This document shows, one piece after another, positions 1-11,345 of a stretch of 64,000 nt of DNA (the first letter of the stretch is position 1; each line of letters begins with the position of its first letter). Made by a program: the position numbers and the translations under genes. This DNA is from Ailurus styani (taxonomy: Eukaryota; Chordata; Mammalia; Carnivora; Ailuridae). The stretch covers positions 26,055 to 90,054 of the forward strand of contig LNAC01001806.1 of assembly GCA_002007465.1 (NCBI GenBank). The letters run 5' to 3'. The notes beneath the pieces were generated by a model. It was not told the DNA's origin and did not search any database. It saw only the letters and a program-made list of their open reading frames with translations.

Positions 1-1543
1 AATGAAAACACAACTGTTCAAAATCTTTGGGACACAGCAAAAGCAGTCCTAAGAGGAAAGTATATAGCAATACAAGCCTTTCTCAAGAAACAAGAAAGGT
101 CTCAAGTACACAACCTAACTCTACACCTACAAAAGCTAGAGAAAGAACAGCAAAGAAAGGCTACACCCAGCAGGAGAAGAGAAATCATAAAGATCAGAGC
201 AGAAATCAATGAAATAGAAACCAAAAGCTGTTCATTCCAAATCAATGAAACTAGGATCTGGTTCTTTGAAAGAATTAATAAGATTGATAAACCCCTGGCC
301 AGACTTATCCAAAAGAAAAGAGAAAGGACTCAAATTAATAAAATCATGAATGAAAGAGGAGAGATCACAACCAACACCAAAGAAATACAAACAATTCTAA
401 GAACATATTATGAGCAACTCTACACCAGCAAATTTGACAATCTGGAAGAAATGGATGCATTCTTAGAGAAATATAAACTACCAAAACTGAACCAGGAAGA
501 AACTGAAGACCTGAATAGACCCATCACCAGTAAGGAGATTGAAGCAGTCATCAAAAATCTCCCAACGAACAAGAGCCCAGGGCCAGACGGCTTCCCAGGG
601 GAATTCTACCAAACATTTAAAGAAGAATTAATACCTATTCTCCTGAAACTGTTCCAAAAAATAGAATTGGAAGGAAAACTTCCAAACTCCTTTTATGAGG
701 CCAGCATTACCTTGATCCCCAAACCAGGCAAAGACCCCATCAAGAAGGAGAATTACAGACCAATATCTTTGATGAACACGGATGCAAAAATCCTCAACAA
801 AATACTAGCCAATAGGATCCAGCAGCACATTAAAAGGATTATTCACCACGGCCAAGTGGGATTTATTCCCGGGCTGCAAGGTTGGTTTAACATTCGCAAA
901 TCAATCACTGTGATACAAGACATTAATAAAAGAAAGAACAAGAACCATATGATCCTCTCAATAGATGCTGAAAAAGCATTTGACAAAGTACAGCACCCTT
1001 TCTTAATCAAAACTCTTCATAGTGTAGGCATAGAGGGTACATACCTCAATATCATCAAAGCCATCTACGAAAAACCCACAGCGAATATCATTCTCAATGG
1101 AGAAAAACTGAGAGCTTTTCCCCTAAAGTCAGGAACACGGCAGGGCTGTCCACTATCACCACTGCTATTCAACATAGTACTAGAAGTCCTAGCCTCAGCA
1201 ATCAGACAACAAAAAGAAATAAAAGGCATCCAAATTGGCAAGGAAGAAGTCAAACTCTCACTCTTTGCAGATGATATGATACTTTATGTGGAAAACCCAA
1301 AGGACTCCACTCCAAAACTGCTGGAACTCATACAGGAATTCAGTCAAGTGTCAGGATATAAAATCACTGCACAGAAACCAGTTGCATTTCTATAGACCAA
1401 CAACAAAATAGAAGAAAGAGAAATTAAAGAGTCAATCCCATTTACAATTGCACCCAAAACCATAAGATACCTAGGAATAAACCTAACCAAAGAGGCAAAG
1501 AATCTGTATTCAGAAAACTATAAAGTACTCATGAAAGAAATTG
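1..1543 (+). mobile_element. Young L1 fragment, ORF2 part, cut by window edge and 3'-truncated
   Basis: The stretch aligns base for base, without length change, to 49,495-51,037 of the intact L1 in this window, with only scattered differences plus one 11-base replaced block at 228-238. It therefore belongs to the same young L1 subfamily. Similarity stops abruptly at about 1543, inside the region following the reverse transcriptase palm, with no 3' UTR and no poly(A). Target-primed reverse transcription normally truncates 5' ends, so the missing 3' end implies a later deletion, a recombination or an assembly join. The 5' limit lies outside the window. Confidence 0.95.
1..1543 (+). pseudogene. 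Broken L1 ORF2 (partial reverse transcriptase)
   Basis: Frame 1 is open from the window edge to a stop at 1393-1395, where the intact copy has a tyrosine codon (TAT to TAG). The frame would resume after this stop and stay open to 1543. The preserved stretch covers the linker between endonuclease and reverse transcriptase and most of the reverse transcriptase, including the FADD catalytic motif near 1264-1275. Relative to the intact copy it carries a few residue changes, for example D to G in the HHDQVGF motif and M to L in FIPGMQGW. With the nonsense codon and no C-terminal cysteine region it cannot make full ORF2p. The first in-frame methionine (346) is internal and is not a real start. Confidence 0.93.
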
Positions 1544-2195
1544 ATGGACACAGGTGTCTCCAGCTTCATTCTCCTGATGCTAGAGAGCTCAAGTCTCAGA
1601 ATGTGCCATGTGTCCTCTGCAGTGGCTAACGGGATCAACCCAGGGGCAGGAGCGCCAGACAGGTCATCGCCGCACACCCGAGCTCCAGGCCACTCAATTT
1701 TCTGTCTTCAGGCCCCTCCGCACAACCTTGGTGTGCACCAAGATCCATGTACAAGGATAGTCCTTGTTACATTGTAAATAATAGAATAGTAGATGAGCCT
1801 GGTGACAGGTAGGTGACAAATGAGACAGATGACAGACCAGACAGACTGATGGTGAAAATGATGATAAATAAATGACAGATAGGTACACAGATGGTAGATG
1901 ACAGGTACACGGGGTGGGTGCTGCCCCATGGCCATAATTCCTTGCTTTCAGCTCTACAGTTTAGTGTATTCCCCCACAGTGATTACCACTGAGAAGGCGA
2001 CTGGAAAATACATTAGAAAAACTAACGTTTTCTGTCCCCTCATACAACAGAAATATGTGGGTGCCATGAACTGGGGTCTCTCTGATGCATATTCGTTTCT
2101 GATTAAAATCTCAGCAAAGAAAAGAAGAGGCATTACTGAATGAAAGATCCCTGAAATGCTGGAGCTATAAAAAATTATCTGGTCCAAGCCACCGT
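1544..2195. other. Unassigned sequence with a degenerate GATA/GACA tract
   Basis: I recognise no gene. About 1795-1905 is a degenerate tetranucleotide-like tract built from GACAG, GATGA and GATAG words, an old decayed microsatellite. The rest is unassigned; its left border is the abrupt end of the L1 fragment. Confidence 0.5.
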
Positions 2196-2290
2196 TCCTT
2201 GGTCAAGGCTCTGTCCCCGCACTCACAGCTAAGTAGACACAGCACTGGGACTCAAAGCCAGGTCTCCTAGTGTTCAGACCACGGATGAAA
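2196..2290 (-). repeat. MIR-like SINE relic
   Basis: Read on the minus strand, the order of words matches the core of mammalian-wide interspersed repeats; on the plus strand it appears as caaggctctg, cacagctaag, tgggactcaaagccagg. The copy is highly diverged and lacks clear ends, so the call is by pattern only. Confidence 0.35.
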
Positions 2291-3189
2291 TGAGCATCAC
2301 TGGAGACCAGGTCTAACTGAAAGTCTCTTTGGATTCCTGCTCTTGATGAGCAATCACAGGTGTTTTTTATTTTGATTATTTTTGTTGCTAAGCAAATAAT
2401 TACTATTAATCTTTTTTTAACCAAATAAGCGGCCATTCTTCATTTCAAAGAATCTCATTAAAAGTAATGGTCTTGTCCTGCTGGAATCTAATCTTGTTCT
2501 CTTTATTGAAATGTTTACTTTTTAATGCCTTCAAGACAGTCTGAAAGGGAGAGGAGACAGTTTCATCACATTTTAACTATTTCCTCATGTGTCATTGGCC
2601 TCATGGTTGGTATTCTAAGGTCTTTTTTAGGAGGCCATTTTTTTTTCCACATTTCACAGCTTGGGAGATGTTACTGCTTCTTACATGAATAAGAAATCTC
2701 ACACTACAGAATATGAAACCACGTCTAAAAATATTTTTCGACTTTATTTCTAGAAGTCCTATCGAATTTGCAGGGCTTACAAGTGAGACGGGCAACAATT
2801 AAAAGCCTGTGTTTATATTCCGTGGATCGAGAGCAGGAGAAGCTCAGGAGACAAAGGCACCGCATCTGACAGGCCTTCTCTTCTTATGTAGGAAGGCGGA
2901 AAGAGCAGAAGCCCCAAGATTATCTCCCTGGACATCTAACTCGCAGAATAAACCCGTAACATACTTTTCAAATCTTCTCTCTCGTCTTAGCAGCGGATTA
3001 CTCTTCAAATAAAGTTTTACCTTGAACATTAAAGAAATAGATCCGGGGTTGTTCCAGGTCAACTCGGAGGGAGCAGGCTCTGCGGCCAGACCATTCTTCC
3101 TCTCACCACCCTCCCAGGGCCGACACACGGGGGTCTCTTCTGAACCATGAGGATTCACTGTAGCTGATTTTGATAAGTCCTGAATGAAT
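2291..3189. other. No recognised feature
   Basis: AT-rich sequence with short T runs at about 2410 and 2639. The open frames are short and resemble no family I know. I see no splice-flanked exon. Confidence 0.4.
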
Positions 3190-3191
3190 AA

Positions 3192-3292
3192 AAATCACAA
3201 CTTTACAGATGAAGAAACAAAGACCAAATCCCTAGACTCACCAGTGTGTTGGTCCACAGCAGCAGCTAGAACCCATCTTGTTCTTTGTTATC
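3192..3292 (-). repeat. MIR-like SINE relic
   Basis: The plus strand shows tttacagatgaagaaac followed by a diverged cacagcagcagctagaaccc, the minus-strand signature of a MIR (fraction-of-genome relic of an ancient tRNA-derived SINE). Ends are not definable by eye. Confidence 0.35.
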
Positions 3293-5070
3293 CTTAGCCC
3301 TCCTGGTGGCCCAGGAGCTGTCTGTCTAGCACACGGAGGACCACCAAGCATCTGAGGAGGCTCCTGTGTGTTGCAGACCCCTGACAGCTCTCTGGAGGTG
3401 CAGGGTGCAAAGGCAGGACACCCTCTGCCCAGCTACACAGGCTGCTTCTCCTTGTAACACCTGCCCAGCCCTGCAAAAGGAAAACAAAGAGATGGGGATT
3501 TTTTTTCTCACCTGGACCACACTTTATAAAGGGGTCAACAGCCCCCTGAGGCCCTGGTCACTCCGAAATGAGTACTCTCATCCCCCCAGCAAAGGGAAGA
3601 TGAAGTGAGAGTCACGTAAGACCCCGCCCCATGACCAGAGTCTCCTGGGGAGCTTCCAGGTTTTCTTTAATAACAGAAACCAGGGTTTTGGTCACAGTGA
3701 AGTTGGAGATAGGAAATATATCTACTTCATGGCTATTTTAGAACAACCACCAGAATTCTTCTTTGGCCTCACTTGAGTAGACACAGGCCTCTTTGCAAGC
3801 CAGATGTGAGTGTTCAAAAAGAAATTCTTCATGCCCGGAAGTGAGTTTGTATTGTAGAACACTTTTTAATTAAAACCAAATACAACCGCTGTCGTCTCTT
3901 TTATTCCCTTGATATATTCAAGAAATTGCCTACTTTATCAACCAAATCACTCAGTCATCACAGGTTAATATGAAAGCTGAAAAACTGGTTGTAGAAGACC
4001 AATTAAGAAAGGGAAATGAATTTTTAAAAATTAAAGAAAACACATAAAAATCACAAACACTCAAAGATGTTCAGCTCAAATATAAACAGATTAATTTTAT
4101 TATCTATTGCTAGAGTAATTCCTTCTTTAATAAGCACAGGAAATATGCCTTATATATCATGCAGCAAATTGTTATTATAATCAAGTCATTCTTAAGTAGC
4201 CAGATACTTAATACAGTGCTTATCTTTCTATTGTTCCCTAGAGATATTTTTTTTCAGAGTGCACAGTGTGAAAAGAATAACTTGCTATTAAAACTCAAGG
4301 GATTGAATGACCTATAAGACAGATAACATTTAACAGCTAGGCGATGCTCTACTACCTGAGTGAAATGCAAAAGTCCCATTGAAATTTAGTGTAACACTCA
4401 GTGAAATCATGATCCATGTTCCTAAATGACACTATTGTCACCATTTTCCTACCATCAGAAATTTGTGCCTGAATTCCAAAAGCCACATGTTTACAATATA
4501 GTTTAAGTGGCTCAGGTGACAGAGTTTTCCTACTAAGAATTTAGAAATGGTAAAGAATCTGAGAGTCAATCGTCTTTTTGGAAATAGTGCCACCTAGAAG
4601 AAAAATCTAATTCTTTTTCTAATTTAGAATACTGTTCAAACTGAAATCAGGAGCTTGTAAGGTAGAGGCATTGAGCCCATCAGTAGAATTTTCCTTTAAA
4701 TAGCTGATGAATTTCAATACAGAAAAAACAAGATTGTTTAGTAATTCAGTTAACATATATATAACAAAAACAATGACTAAACTCCCTTTCGAGAGAGCAA
4801 ACCATTTTCAAGTTCTGTTGCTAAAATCAATTCATATGTTTATTATAAACAAATCCTATGCATTTATTAACTCACACGTTATAGGCTTTTAACCTACTTT
4901 CAAGCTTCTGTGTGCAGCAAAATCTTATGTTTGTACTCCTCAGTATCCTGACTAGTACCTATTAATAAGGCTAATAGGAAGGTTGGCATGAACATCCATT
5001 GAGCGAGGACTTGCTGTCCACTCCGTGAAACACCTGATCTCAGCTTTATGGGTCTTTTACTCAATTAATA
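3293..5070. other. Unique sequence, AT-rich after 3840, no recognised feature
   Basis: No coding frame of note and no repeat I can name. Composition shifts from mixed (3293-3650) to clearly AT-rich (3840-4900). Confidence 0.4.
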
Positions 5071-5074
5071 GTCC

Positions 5075-5215
5075 TGACTCTGTTCTAAGGGCGGGGGTAA
5101 AAGAGCAAACTCAGTAGGTTCCATGCCTGCTATCATGGGACATAAACACTAGTAGGTCAGAGGAAGAGAAGCACACAAATAAATACCTACAATACATACA
5201 TGACAAGTGCTGTGA
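5075..5215 (+). repeat. Ancient mammalian interspersed repeat relic (family not named)
   Basis: The succession ctgttcta, gggggta, catgcctg, agtaggtcag, cacacaaataaat and acaagtgctg follows a widespread old mammalian repeat consensus (tgtgctaggcactgggg, then ccctgccctcaaggagc). I cannot assign the family from memory with certainty. Confidence 0.3.
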
Positions 5216-5284
5216 GCTGGATATGCCTTTAGAAGCAACATACAGTCATTTGTCCATTTCCTAAAGGAGGGATCTGGAATTAAA

Positions 5285-5388
5285 GCGATTTGACCCAGGA
5301 CACAGAGTGAATAAGCCATAGATCCAGAACTGAATCCCCAATTCATCAAATTCTACAGCTCAAACTCTTAATCACTGCATTTTATTAC
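5285..5388 (-). repeat. MIR-like SINE relic
   Basis: Contains tttgacccaggacacagagt, then atccagaactgaatccc and caaactcttaatcactgc. This is the minus-strand order of the MIR core: cautious-copy words for gctagtaagtggcagagc, gattcgaaccc and the terminal segment. Confidence 0.4.
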
Positions 5389-5409
5389 TTTACCACGACT
5401 TATGCATGG

Positions 5410-5443
<34 letters not shown>
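5410..5443. repeat. (TA)n microsatellite
   Basis: Uninterrupted TA dinucleotide run of about 17 units. Confidence 0.97.
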
Positions 5444-5445
<2 letters not shown>

Positions 5446-7145
5446 ATGTCCTTCTATTGATTGGAAATTGATTACAAGTCATTCAAAAATGAACATCTAC
5501 CTTGGGTCAGACATAGGGACTTCAGAAGTGGACACATCTGGGTTTTGCCTTCTTGGGACTCATCTCCAATAGACTTCAGAGGCAAAACCAAAAAAAAAAA
5601 AAAAAGTACTAGATTTTTACGCGGACATGGCTAGAAGTACCCAGACAGGGGTGAGAATCCTGAGCCAAGCCCTACCTGTGCCTGGCACACTCCACTGTTG
5701 TACCAATATTGTTTCCTTAAATCGCCATCTTACCAGCAAATCGGAACAAGCAGTGTTTGCAAGGAGAAAATAAAAGGAGCATTAATTAGTCAATTATAAA
5801 AGAACCCCACAGGCACATAGCTCACTAGCAACAGCTCTCTGCTACTGGGTAAGGACATGGAAACAGAAGAGCCGGGAATCAGAGATGCTGACTCCATTTA
5901 TTCCAGCCAGACACTTTTTGCCATCCCGTCTCTACAGACACCAAGCACACCATCCTAAAAATATGGCTAAATTCACTTTTGACACTTTAACAAACTCCTC
6001 TCTCATGGGGCCCGTAAGAGCATACACTTGTTTTCAGGTCTGTCTAAAATGAAGATTATTTTCATAAAGACATGGAGAAACTTTTCATTTGTCCTTTCAG
6101 CCTCATTGCCTGCTAATAATTACTTAAAAAAAAAAAGAAGGGAGAAAACTTAATAGTTTACAAACACACTTTAAATTCCCCATCCTAGCCATGAGTTTTA
6201 ATTAATCCCTACTCCTCCAGGCCGGTGCAGCTTGGCTTCATCTCATGAGATATGCTTGCTCAGCGCTGCATTTCTAAAGCAGGGAACATCCTTCTTATTT
6301 TAATCTGCCTTCCTCCCAGCTCTTTACTTACACGGCTTGGTAAATAACTCCAACTTGGAGAGGATGATAAACATGGATCAAAAACAGCAAAGGAAGCAAA
6401 TTACTTCCCACCTACAATGCCGCATAACAGAACTAATAATCTCCAAAGACATCCACCTGATTTACAGGTGCAAAAAAATGCCCGCCTCGGGATGTGTTTA
6501 CTTCCCGAATGTGCATCGGGGAACACTGAATATAAAAGAAATTAACTAGGTGTCTCGTTTCCTAATGATGTCCTTTAAAACGCAAGCTGTTCCAGGCTGG
6601 GGGGCGGAGGAGCCGAAGGATGGCCCGGTGACGTGGGAGAGGTCTCCGAATGGCACGGGGCGGGCTGTGGCTTCCTGGGGCTGGGTGCTGAAGTCCATGC
6701 TGCAGAAAGCCAAACCCCACCAGCCACCCCGACCAGACACCCAACCACCGCACCATCTGCTCTTACCGAAACTCATTAGATTTCTTTCCTACCTGTCCAT
6801 TCCCTGCGTGTGGCCGCGCACGACATATGAATATTAAAATGACTTCTGTCCTTTTCCACAATTGTCCCTAAATCTCGAGTTAGATGTCAGCTTTCCTCTT
6901 GTCTTCTGATCAGCCGATGCCAGCTTTGCAGCCTCAAGCTCACATCCAAATCTCAGCCTAGGGCCCCAGTCACGCACAGAGGAGGTCTTTGGACAGCCGG
7001 GCCCAGGGCCCAGGACAGCACCCCTCAGCTGGAGCACAGCCAGCTGACCGTTACCCCCCCCCAACCCCCCAGGATGCTGCCCTGTTTCCGCTCCTCCTTC
7101 CCTCAGGTCACAGACACTCGTTGACTTCAGCCCATTCTGCTCCAT
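5444..7145. other. Mostly unique sequence, no recognised gene
   Basis: Contains an A run at 5589-5605 and a shorter one at about 6125-6135. GC content rises after 6590. The open frames between 6550 and 6840 overlap on both strands, which is typical of GC-rich non-coding DNA. Nothing else is recognised. Confidence 0.4.
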
Positions 7146-7380
7146 AAGGAACACAGAGGTGGGGGCGCCCGGGTGGCTCAGTGGGTTAAAGCCTCTGCCT
7201 TTGGCTCAGGTCATGATCCCAGGGTCCTGGGATTGAGCCCCGAGTCGGGCTCCCTGCTCAACGGGGAGCCTGCTTCCTCCTCTCCCTCTGCCTGCCACTC
7301 AGCCTGCTTGTGATCTGATCTCTCTCTGTCAAATAAATAAATAAAATCTTTAAAAAAAAAAAAAAAGGAACACAGCGGTG
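7146..7380 (+). mobile_element. CanSINE (SINEC, tRNA-Lys-derived) with target-site duplication
   Basis: The body begins at about 7162 with the tRNA-derived head (gggtggctcagtgggttaaa is the A-box region and ggattgagcccc the B-box region). It continues with the CT-rich segment and ends in aaataaataaataaaatctt plus an A run. A 16-base direct repeat with one mismatch, aaggaacacag(a/c)ggtg, flanks it at 7146-7161 and 7365-7380. SINEC is non-autonomous and relies on L1 ORF2p for mobility. The copy is nearly complete. Confidence 0.96.
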
Positions 7381-8220
7381 TTACAGGAAGAAGTCGTGCG
7401 CACGAACCAAGGAGGAAATCCAGAAACCAGGTAAACTCACACATCATCCCCGGGGGGGTGTTAGCGGGAAGCTCCAGGAGCAATCCCAGTCAGAATCCTG
7501 TGTGCATTCTGCCTTTTGGCCTGATTGAGCTGGCTGTTTTCCGGCACAAACCGACCTCAAGAGAGGGCTGCGGATCCAGAGCTCGCCCCCTGCGTGCAGG
7601 TCGGAGCGCGGCGGCCTCAGAGCAGCCCGCTGGGGCCTAAGGGCACCGCGCGCCAGACCCACCTGCTTGCACCTGCTACTTGTAACCGTTTCTTCCTGGG
7701 GTCCCTAGTGCAGTCGCTTGAGGTTGAGCCCCACCACTCTCTCCACAGACCCCGAAGGAAAGCCAACGTCTAGGAGCCCGTCGCTGACCCTCGCTGAGAG
7801 AAGGGAGGGCTGCCCACTGAGGAGTCACTTCGGAGGACCCGGCATAAAAGGGTGCTCACTTCTCCCTCCCCGGGGATGCTGACAGTAACTCACTCAAGTG
7901 TTCCAATTTATGTCGACGTGATAAAACCCTCAGTTATGGGTGCTCCAGTTGTGGAGTTATGGGGGCTGATGGTAAGGTCTGTATATTCTTGATAGTCCCT
8001 ACTTATCGCTCTTGAAAAGCCGTCCGTCTGTGGTTTGGACGAGTTCCGTGTCACGGTGGTGCTGGCCCCAGCAGGTGTAGATAGGTCCCATGGGGGCCTG
8101 CATGGACCAGCTCGCTGCCACCACAGAGCGCCACAGGCGGGAGGCTGGGGGTGTGCGATCAAGGTGCGGGCCGGTGTGTTTGCTCCGGGGGCCTGTGCCC
8201 AGGCGTGTGCGCGGGGCCTC
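7381..8220. other. No recognised feature; GC-rich near 7560-7640
   Basis: Mixed unique sequence with a CpG-dense patch at about 7560-7640. No convincing exon. Confidence 0.4.
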
Positions 8221-8224
8221 TGCC

Positions 8225-8422
8225 TGTGTCCTCAGCTCGTCTCCACTCGGGGCACCCGTACCCCTGCCTCTTCTTCCTGGGACGCCAGGCCTATTGGATT
8301 AGGACCCCACTCCACGACCTCCTTTAACTCTAATAAACTCCTCAACGGAGCCGTCCCGAATACAGCCACGCTGGGGCTTAGGACTTCAACATAGGGTTAC
8401 GGGGGCGAGATTCGGTCCGAGC
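8225..8422 (+). repeat. Ancient mammalian interspersed repeat, 3' part (family not named)
   Basis: The words tgtgtcctcag, ggcctattggattaggaccc, gacctcctttaac, aatacagccacgctgggg and taggacttcaacata follow in order a well-known old mammalian repeat with the consensus 'cctattggattagggcccc ... caaatacagtcacattggggg ... gggcttcaacatatgaa'. I cannot give the family name with confidence. Another fragment of what looks like the same family lies near 26,270. Confidence 0.5.
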
Positions 8423-9315
8423 GGCAGGGGGAGGGAGAGCGGGTTTGCGCTCTTGTGCTAACCCTTTACAGGCTGATCCTTGTCTTTGTTGCCAAGAGCA
8501 TACCACGTCGGTCACTGGAAAACACTGTGTGTTTAAGTTGAGTATAGAATTCTAGGAGTTAGTCATATCTCATTGCTTCTTAATAACCATTTGCTCCTTA
8601 GGCTTGAAATTTTGCATCCCGTACGGGGAGAGTAGCCCTTGTTACACAAACGGGTCCGTTAACATGCAAGCTGCTGCTGTTAGCCTGAATTCCATATTTG
8701 CAAAGTAACATCACTATACCAGAAAAACATTTGGAACACGCATCAGCGAGGGAAGGTTCTAGAAACAATGTCAAATGGGTCGTAGTGAAGTCTGTGAGGC
8801 CCATTTGCCCCGAGAAAGTGCAGTGGAAAATGAAGTCACACGAACATTGAAACGGGCCAGCAGCTGAAAAATGAGTTCTGTGCACCTCGAGTGAACCCAG
8901 AGGTGAGAGCTCGCACTAGTAATTTCAAGGAGAAAATGTGGCCAGATACAGAATTGTTCAACTGAACAGGACAGTCCGTGCCACTTTAATTCTGCTGTAG
9001 ACAGTAGGAGCTTCCCAACGGTAGCTGTCCAAGCTGGAGTTTGACATCTGTCAGGAGGTTGCGGGCCATAGAGCTCACTTCACGTAGAGGATAAACGACC
9101 CTCGCATCCCCTTTGGCACCAAGAACTGATGAGCTCACAACCACATCGAAGCAACGCTCTGTCTCCAACCTCTGTTCCCAGACCTACAAAAACACAGCCT
9201 TGTCCTGGTTTCTCTAAGGACCGCTATGTTTTTTGCATGCAAAAGTGCTCTGAATGGGAACGCGGGTCTGCAGCCAAAGTCACTGTGACTACAGTGAAGC
9301 ATCTGGTGGAACAAG
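8423..9315. other. No recognised feature
   Basis: Unique sequence; no exon-like frame or repeat recognised. Confidence 0.4.
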
Positions 9316-9537
9316 GAGAGAAGGATTGGGGAGCTTGGGTGGCTCAGTGGGTTAAGCCTCTGCCTTCAGCTCAGGTCATGATCTCAGGGTCCTGGGATCG
9401 AGCCCCGCATCGGGCTCTCTGCTCTGCAGGGAGCCTGCTTCCTCCTCTCTGCCCGCTTCTCTGCCTCCTTGTGATCTCTCTCTCTGTGTCAAATAAATAA
9501 ATAAATAATCTTTAAAAAAGAGAGAGAGAGAGAAGGA
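9316..9537 (+). mobile_element. CanSINE (SINEC)
   Basis: The tRNA-like head starts at about 9328 (gggtggctcagtgggttaag, gggatcgagccccg), followed by a CT-rich middle and an aaataaataaataaataatc tail. A GA-rich run follows. The word gagagaagga occurs just before the head (9316-9325) and after the tail (9528-9537) and is a plausible short target-site duplication, though the GA run makes the right copy ambiguous. Confidence 0.94.
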
Positions 9538-9750
9538 GGGAGAAGGAGAAGACAGAAGGGGCAGAGTTCAGCCCGCAGCCCCACCCACACGCAGGGCACC
9601 AGCACGTGGCTCCGCTCCTCCCTGAGCACCTGCTTCCTGTTTTCAACATCGCTACATTTTAATCTCTCTGAAGATAGGGCGGATCCTGGCTTGTTGCTGT
9701 TACAAAGTAGCCAAGTCTCCCTAGCAGCCTTCTCATATCACCAGCCTCCT
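9538..9750. other. No recognised feature
   Basis: Short unique stretch between a CanSINE and the A-rich tract. Confidence 0.35.
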
Positions 9751-9843
9751 AAAACCCTAGATGTAAATAAATAAATAAATAAATAAATAAAATTAAAAAT
9801 TTAAAAAGATTAAAATAAATAAATAAAATAAAACCCTAGATGT
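9751..9843 (+). repeat. A-rich (TAAA) tract bounded by a 14-base direct repeat
   Basis: The word aaaaccctagatgt occurs at 9751-9764 and again at 9830-9843. Between them lies only AAAT/TAAA repeat and A-rich sequence. This is the layout of a retrotransposition event in which almost nothing but the A-rich tail was inserted, the direct repeats being the target-site duplication. Confidence 0.75.
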
Positions 9844-10379
9844 GATCATGGGTCCCAAGTACTGATGGGCTCTTCTAGAATAATATTTACTGTGATAAAG
9901 GTGGAAGCCTATTCTCTAACAGGAAATGTATAAATACACACAGAAATATATGATCGATATAATGACATGGGCACATATATAATTATTCAACAGGAACCCC
10001 TTAGCCCGCCTCCGCTGGGTTGTAATGGATGATGGAGCTCTGGCCTTACCCAGACACGATAATAAAACACCTGCGGAGCACACACTGTGTGCAGCTCTTT
10101 CAGTATACTTTCCAAATAAAGTAGGTGTCATGAGGACACCCTTTGGGTCAGCTCGCAATCATTAAAATGCAGTTCAAATACTGAGAAGTCCGGGCTGGAT
10201 CGCGGGACCCCCCACCATGCACCGACCTGGGAGAGCCCCACTTTGAGAATCACTGGTGAGAACTCAGAAGGGCCTGCGCTCCCACGGACTTCCTGGATGC
10301 GGAGGGATAAGCAAACATGATCAATCAGTGGACTTTACAGAAGGTCACGAGACACGGGACTACTAAGAAGTGGAGCAGG
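9844..10379. other. No recognised feature
   Basis: Unique sequence leading into the GC-rich block; no gene seen. Confidence 0.35.
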
Positions 10380-11345
10380 GGAGCACAGGGAGGGGTCCCT
10401 GGGCTGGTCGCCTGGGGGCTGAGTCTCGGCGGGAGCCGCAGGGCTTCCCGGGGAAGAGGCGCGCAGACCCGGCAGCCGGGCAGCAGGTGCCCAGGACGCG
10501 GCTGGCTCGCGGGCAGGGGGCCTGGGCAGAGCGGATGGACTAGCGCCTGCGGGGGGGCTGCGCGGAGGCTGCGGGGGGGCTGCGGGGGGAGGNNNNNNNN
10601 NNNNNNNNNNNNNNNNNNNNNNNNNNNNNNNNNNNNNNNNNNNNNNNNNNNNNNNNNNNNNNNNNNNNNNNNNNNNNNNNNNNNNNNNNNNNNNNNNNNN
10701 NNNNNNNNNNNNNNNNNNNNNNNNNNNNNNNNNNNNNNNNNNNNNNNNNNNNNNNNNNNNNNNNNNNNNNNNNNNNNNNNNNNNNNNNNNNNNNNNNNNN
10801 NNNNNNNNNNNNNNNNNNNNNNNNNNNNNNNNNNNNNNNNNNNNNNNNNNNNNNNNNNNNNNNNNNNNNNNNNNNNNNNNNNNNNNNNNNNNNNNNNNNN
10901 NNNNNNNNNNNNNNNNNNNNNNNNNNNNNNNNNNNNNNNNNNNNNNNNNNNNNNNNNNNNNNNNNNNNNNNNNNNNNNNNNNNNNNNNNNNNNNNNNNNN
11001 NNNNNNNNNNNNNNNNNNNNNNNNNNNNNNNNNNNNNNNNNNNNNNNNNNNNNNNNNNNNNNNNNNNNNNNNNNNNNNNNNNNNNNNNNNNNNNNNNNNN
11101 NNNNNNNNNNNNNNNNNNNNNNNNNNNNNGGGGGAGGCTCCGGGGGGCTGCGGGGGCGCTGCGGGGAGGCTGCGAGGGAGGCTGCAGGAGCTGAGCCGCT
11201 GGGCGGGAGGGAGAGGCCAGCGGCGGCGCCCCAGGGGCACGGGCGCTGCGGACACAGAGGGAGAAAATTGCCGAGTCCCTGCGGTTCGGACTTCTGACCG
11301 AGCGACAGGGCGTGAAGACAAAGCCACGCGTGTCCAGCGCCATTG
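10380..11345. repeat. CpG-dense block with G-rich tandem repeat around an assembly gap
   Basis: Both sides of the gap consist of repeated G-rich words of the type gctgcgggggg and gaggctgc (10,546-10,592 and 11,130-11,190), embedded in CpG-dense DNA. The two sides look like the ends of one minisatellite array. On the plus strand the G runs could form G-quadruplexes. Any open frame that runs through the N block is meaningless. Confidence 0.8.
10593..11129. other. Assembly gap (537 N)
   Basis: Unbroken run of undetermined bases. Flanking G-rich tandem repeats probably caused the sequencing or assembly failure. The true length is unknown. Confidence 1.

Noticed and set aside
7162..7240. tRNA-like sequence in CanSINE heads
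   Set aside because: The A/B-box regions derive from an ancestral tRNA, but the sequence is a SINE promoter and would not fold into a functional tRNA. Same for the other six copies.
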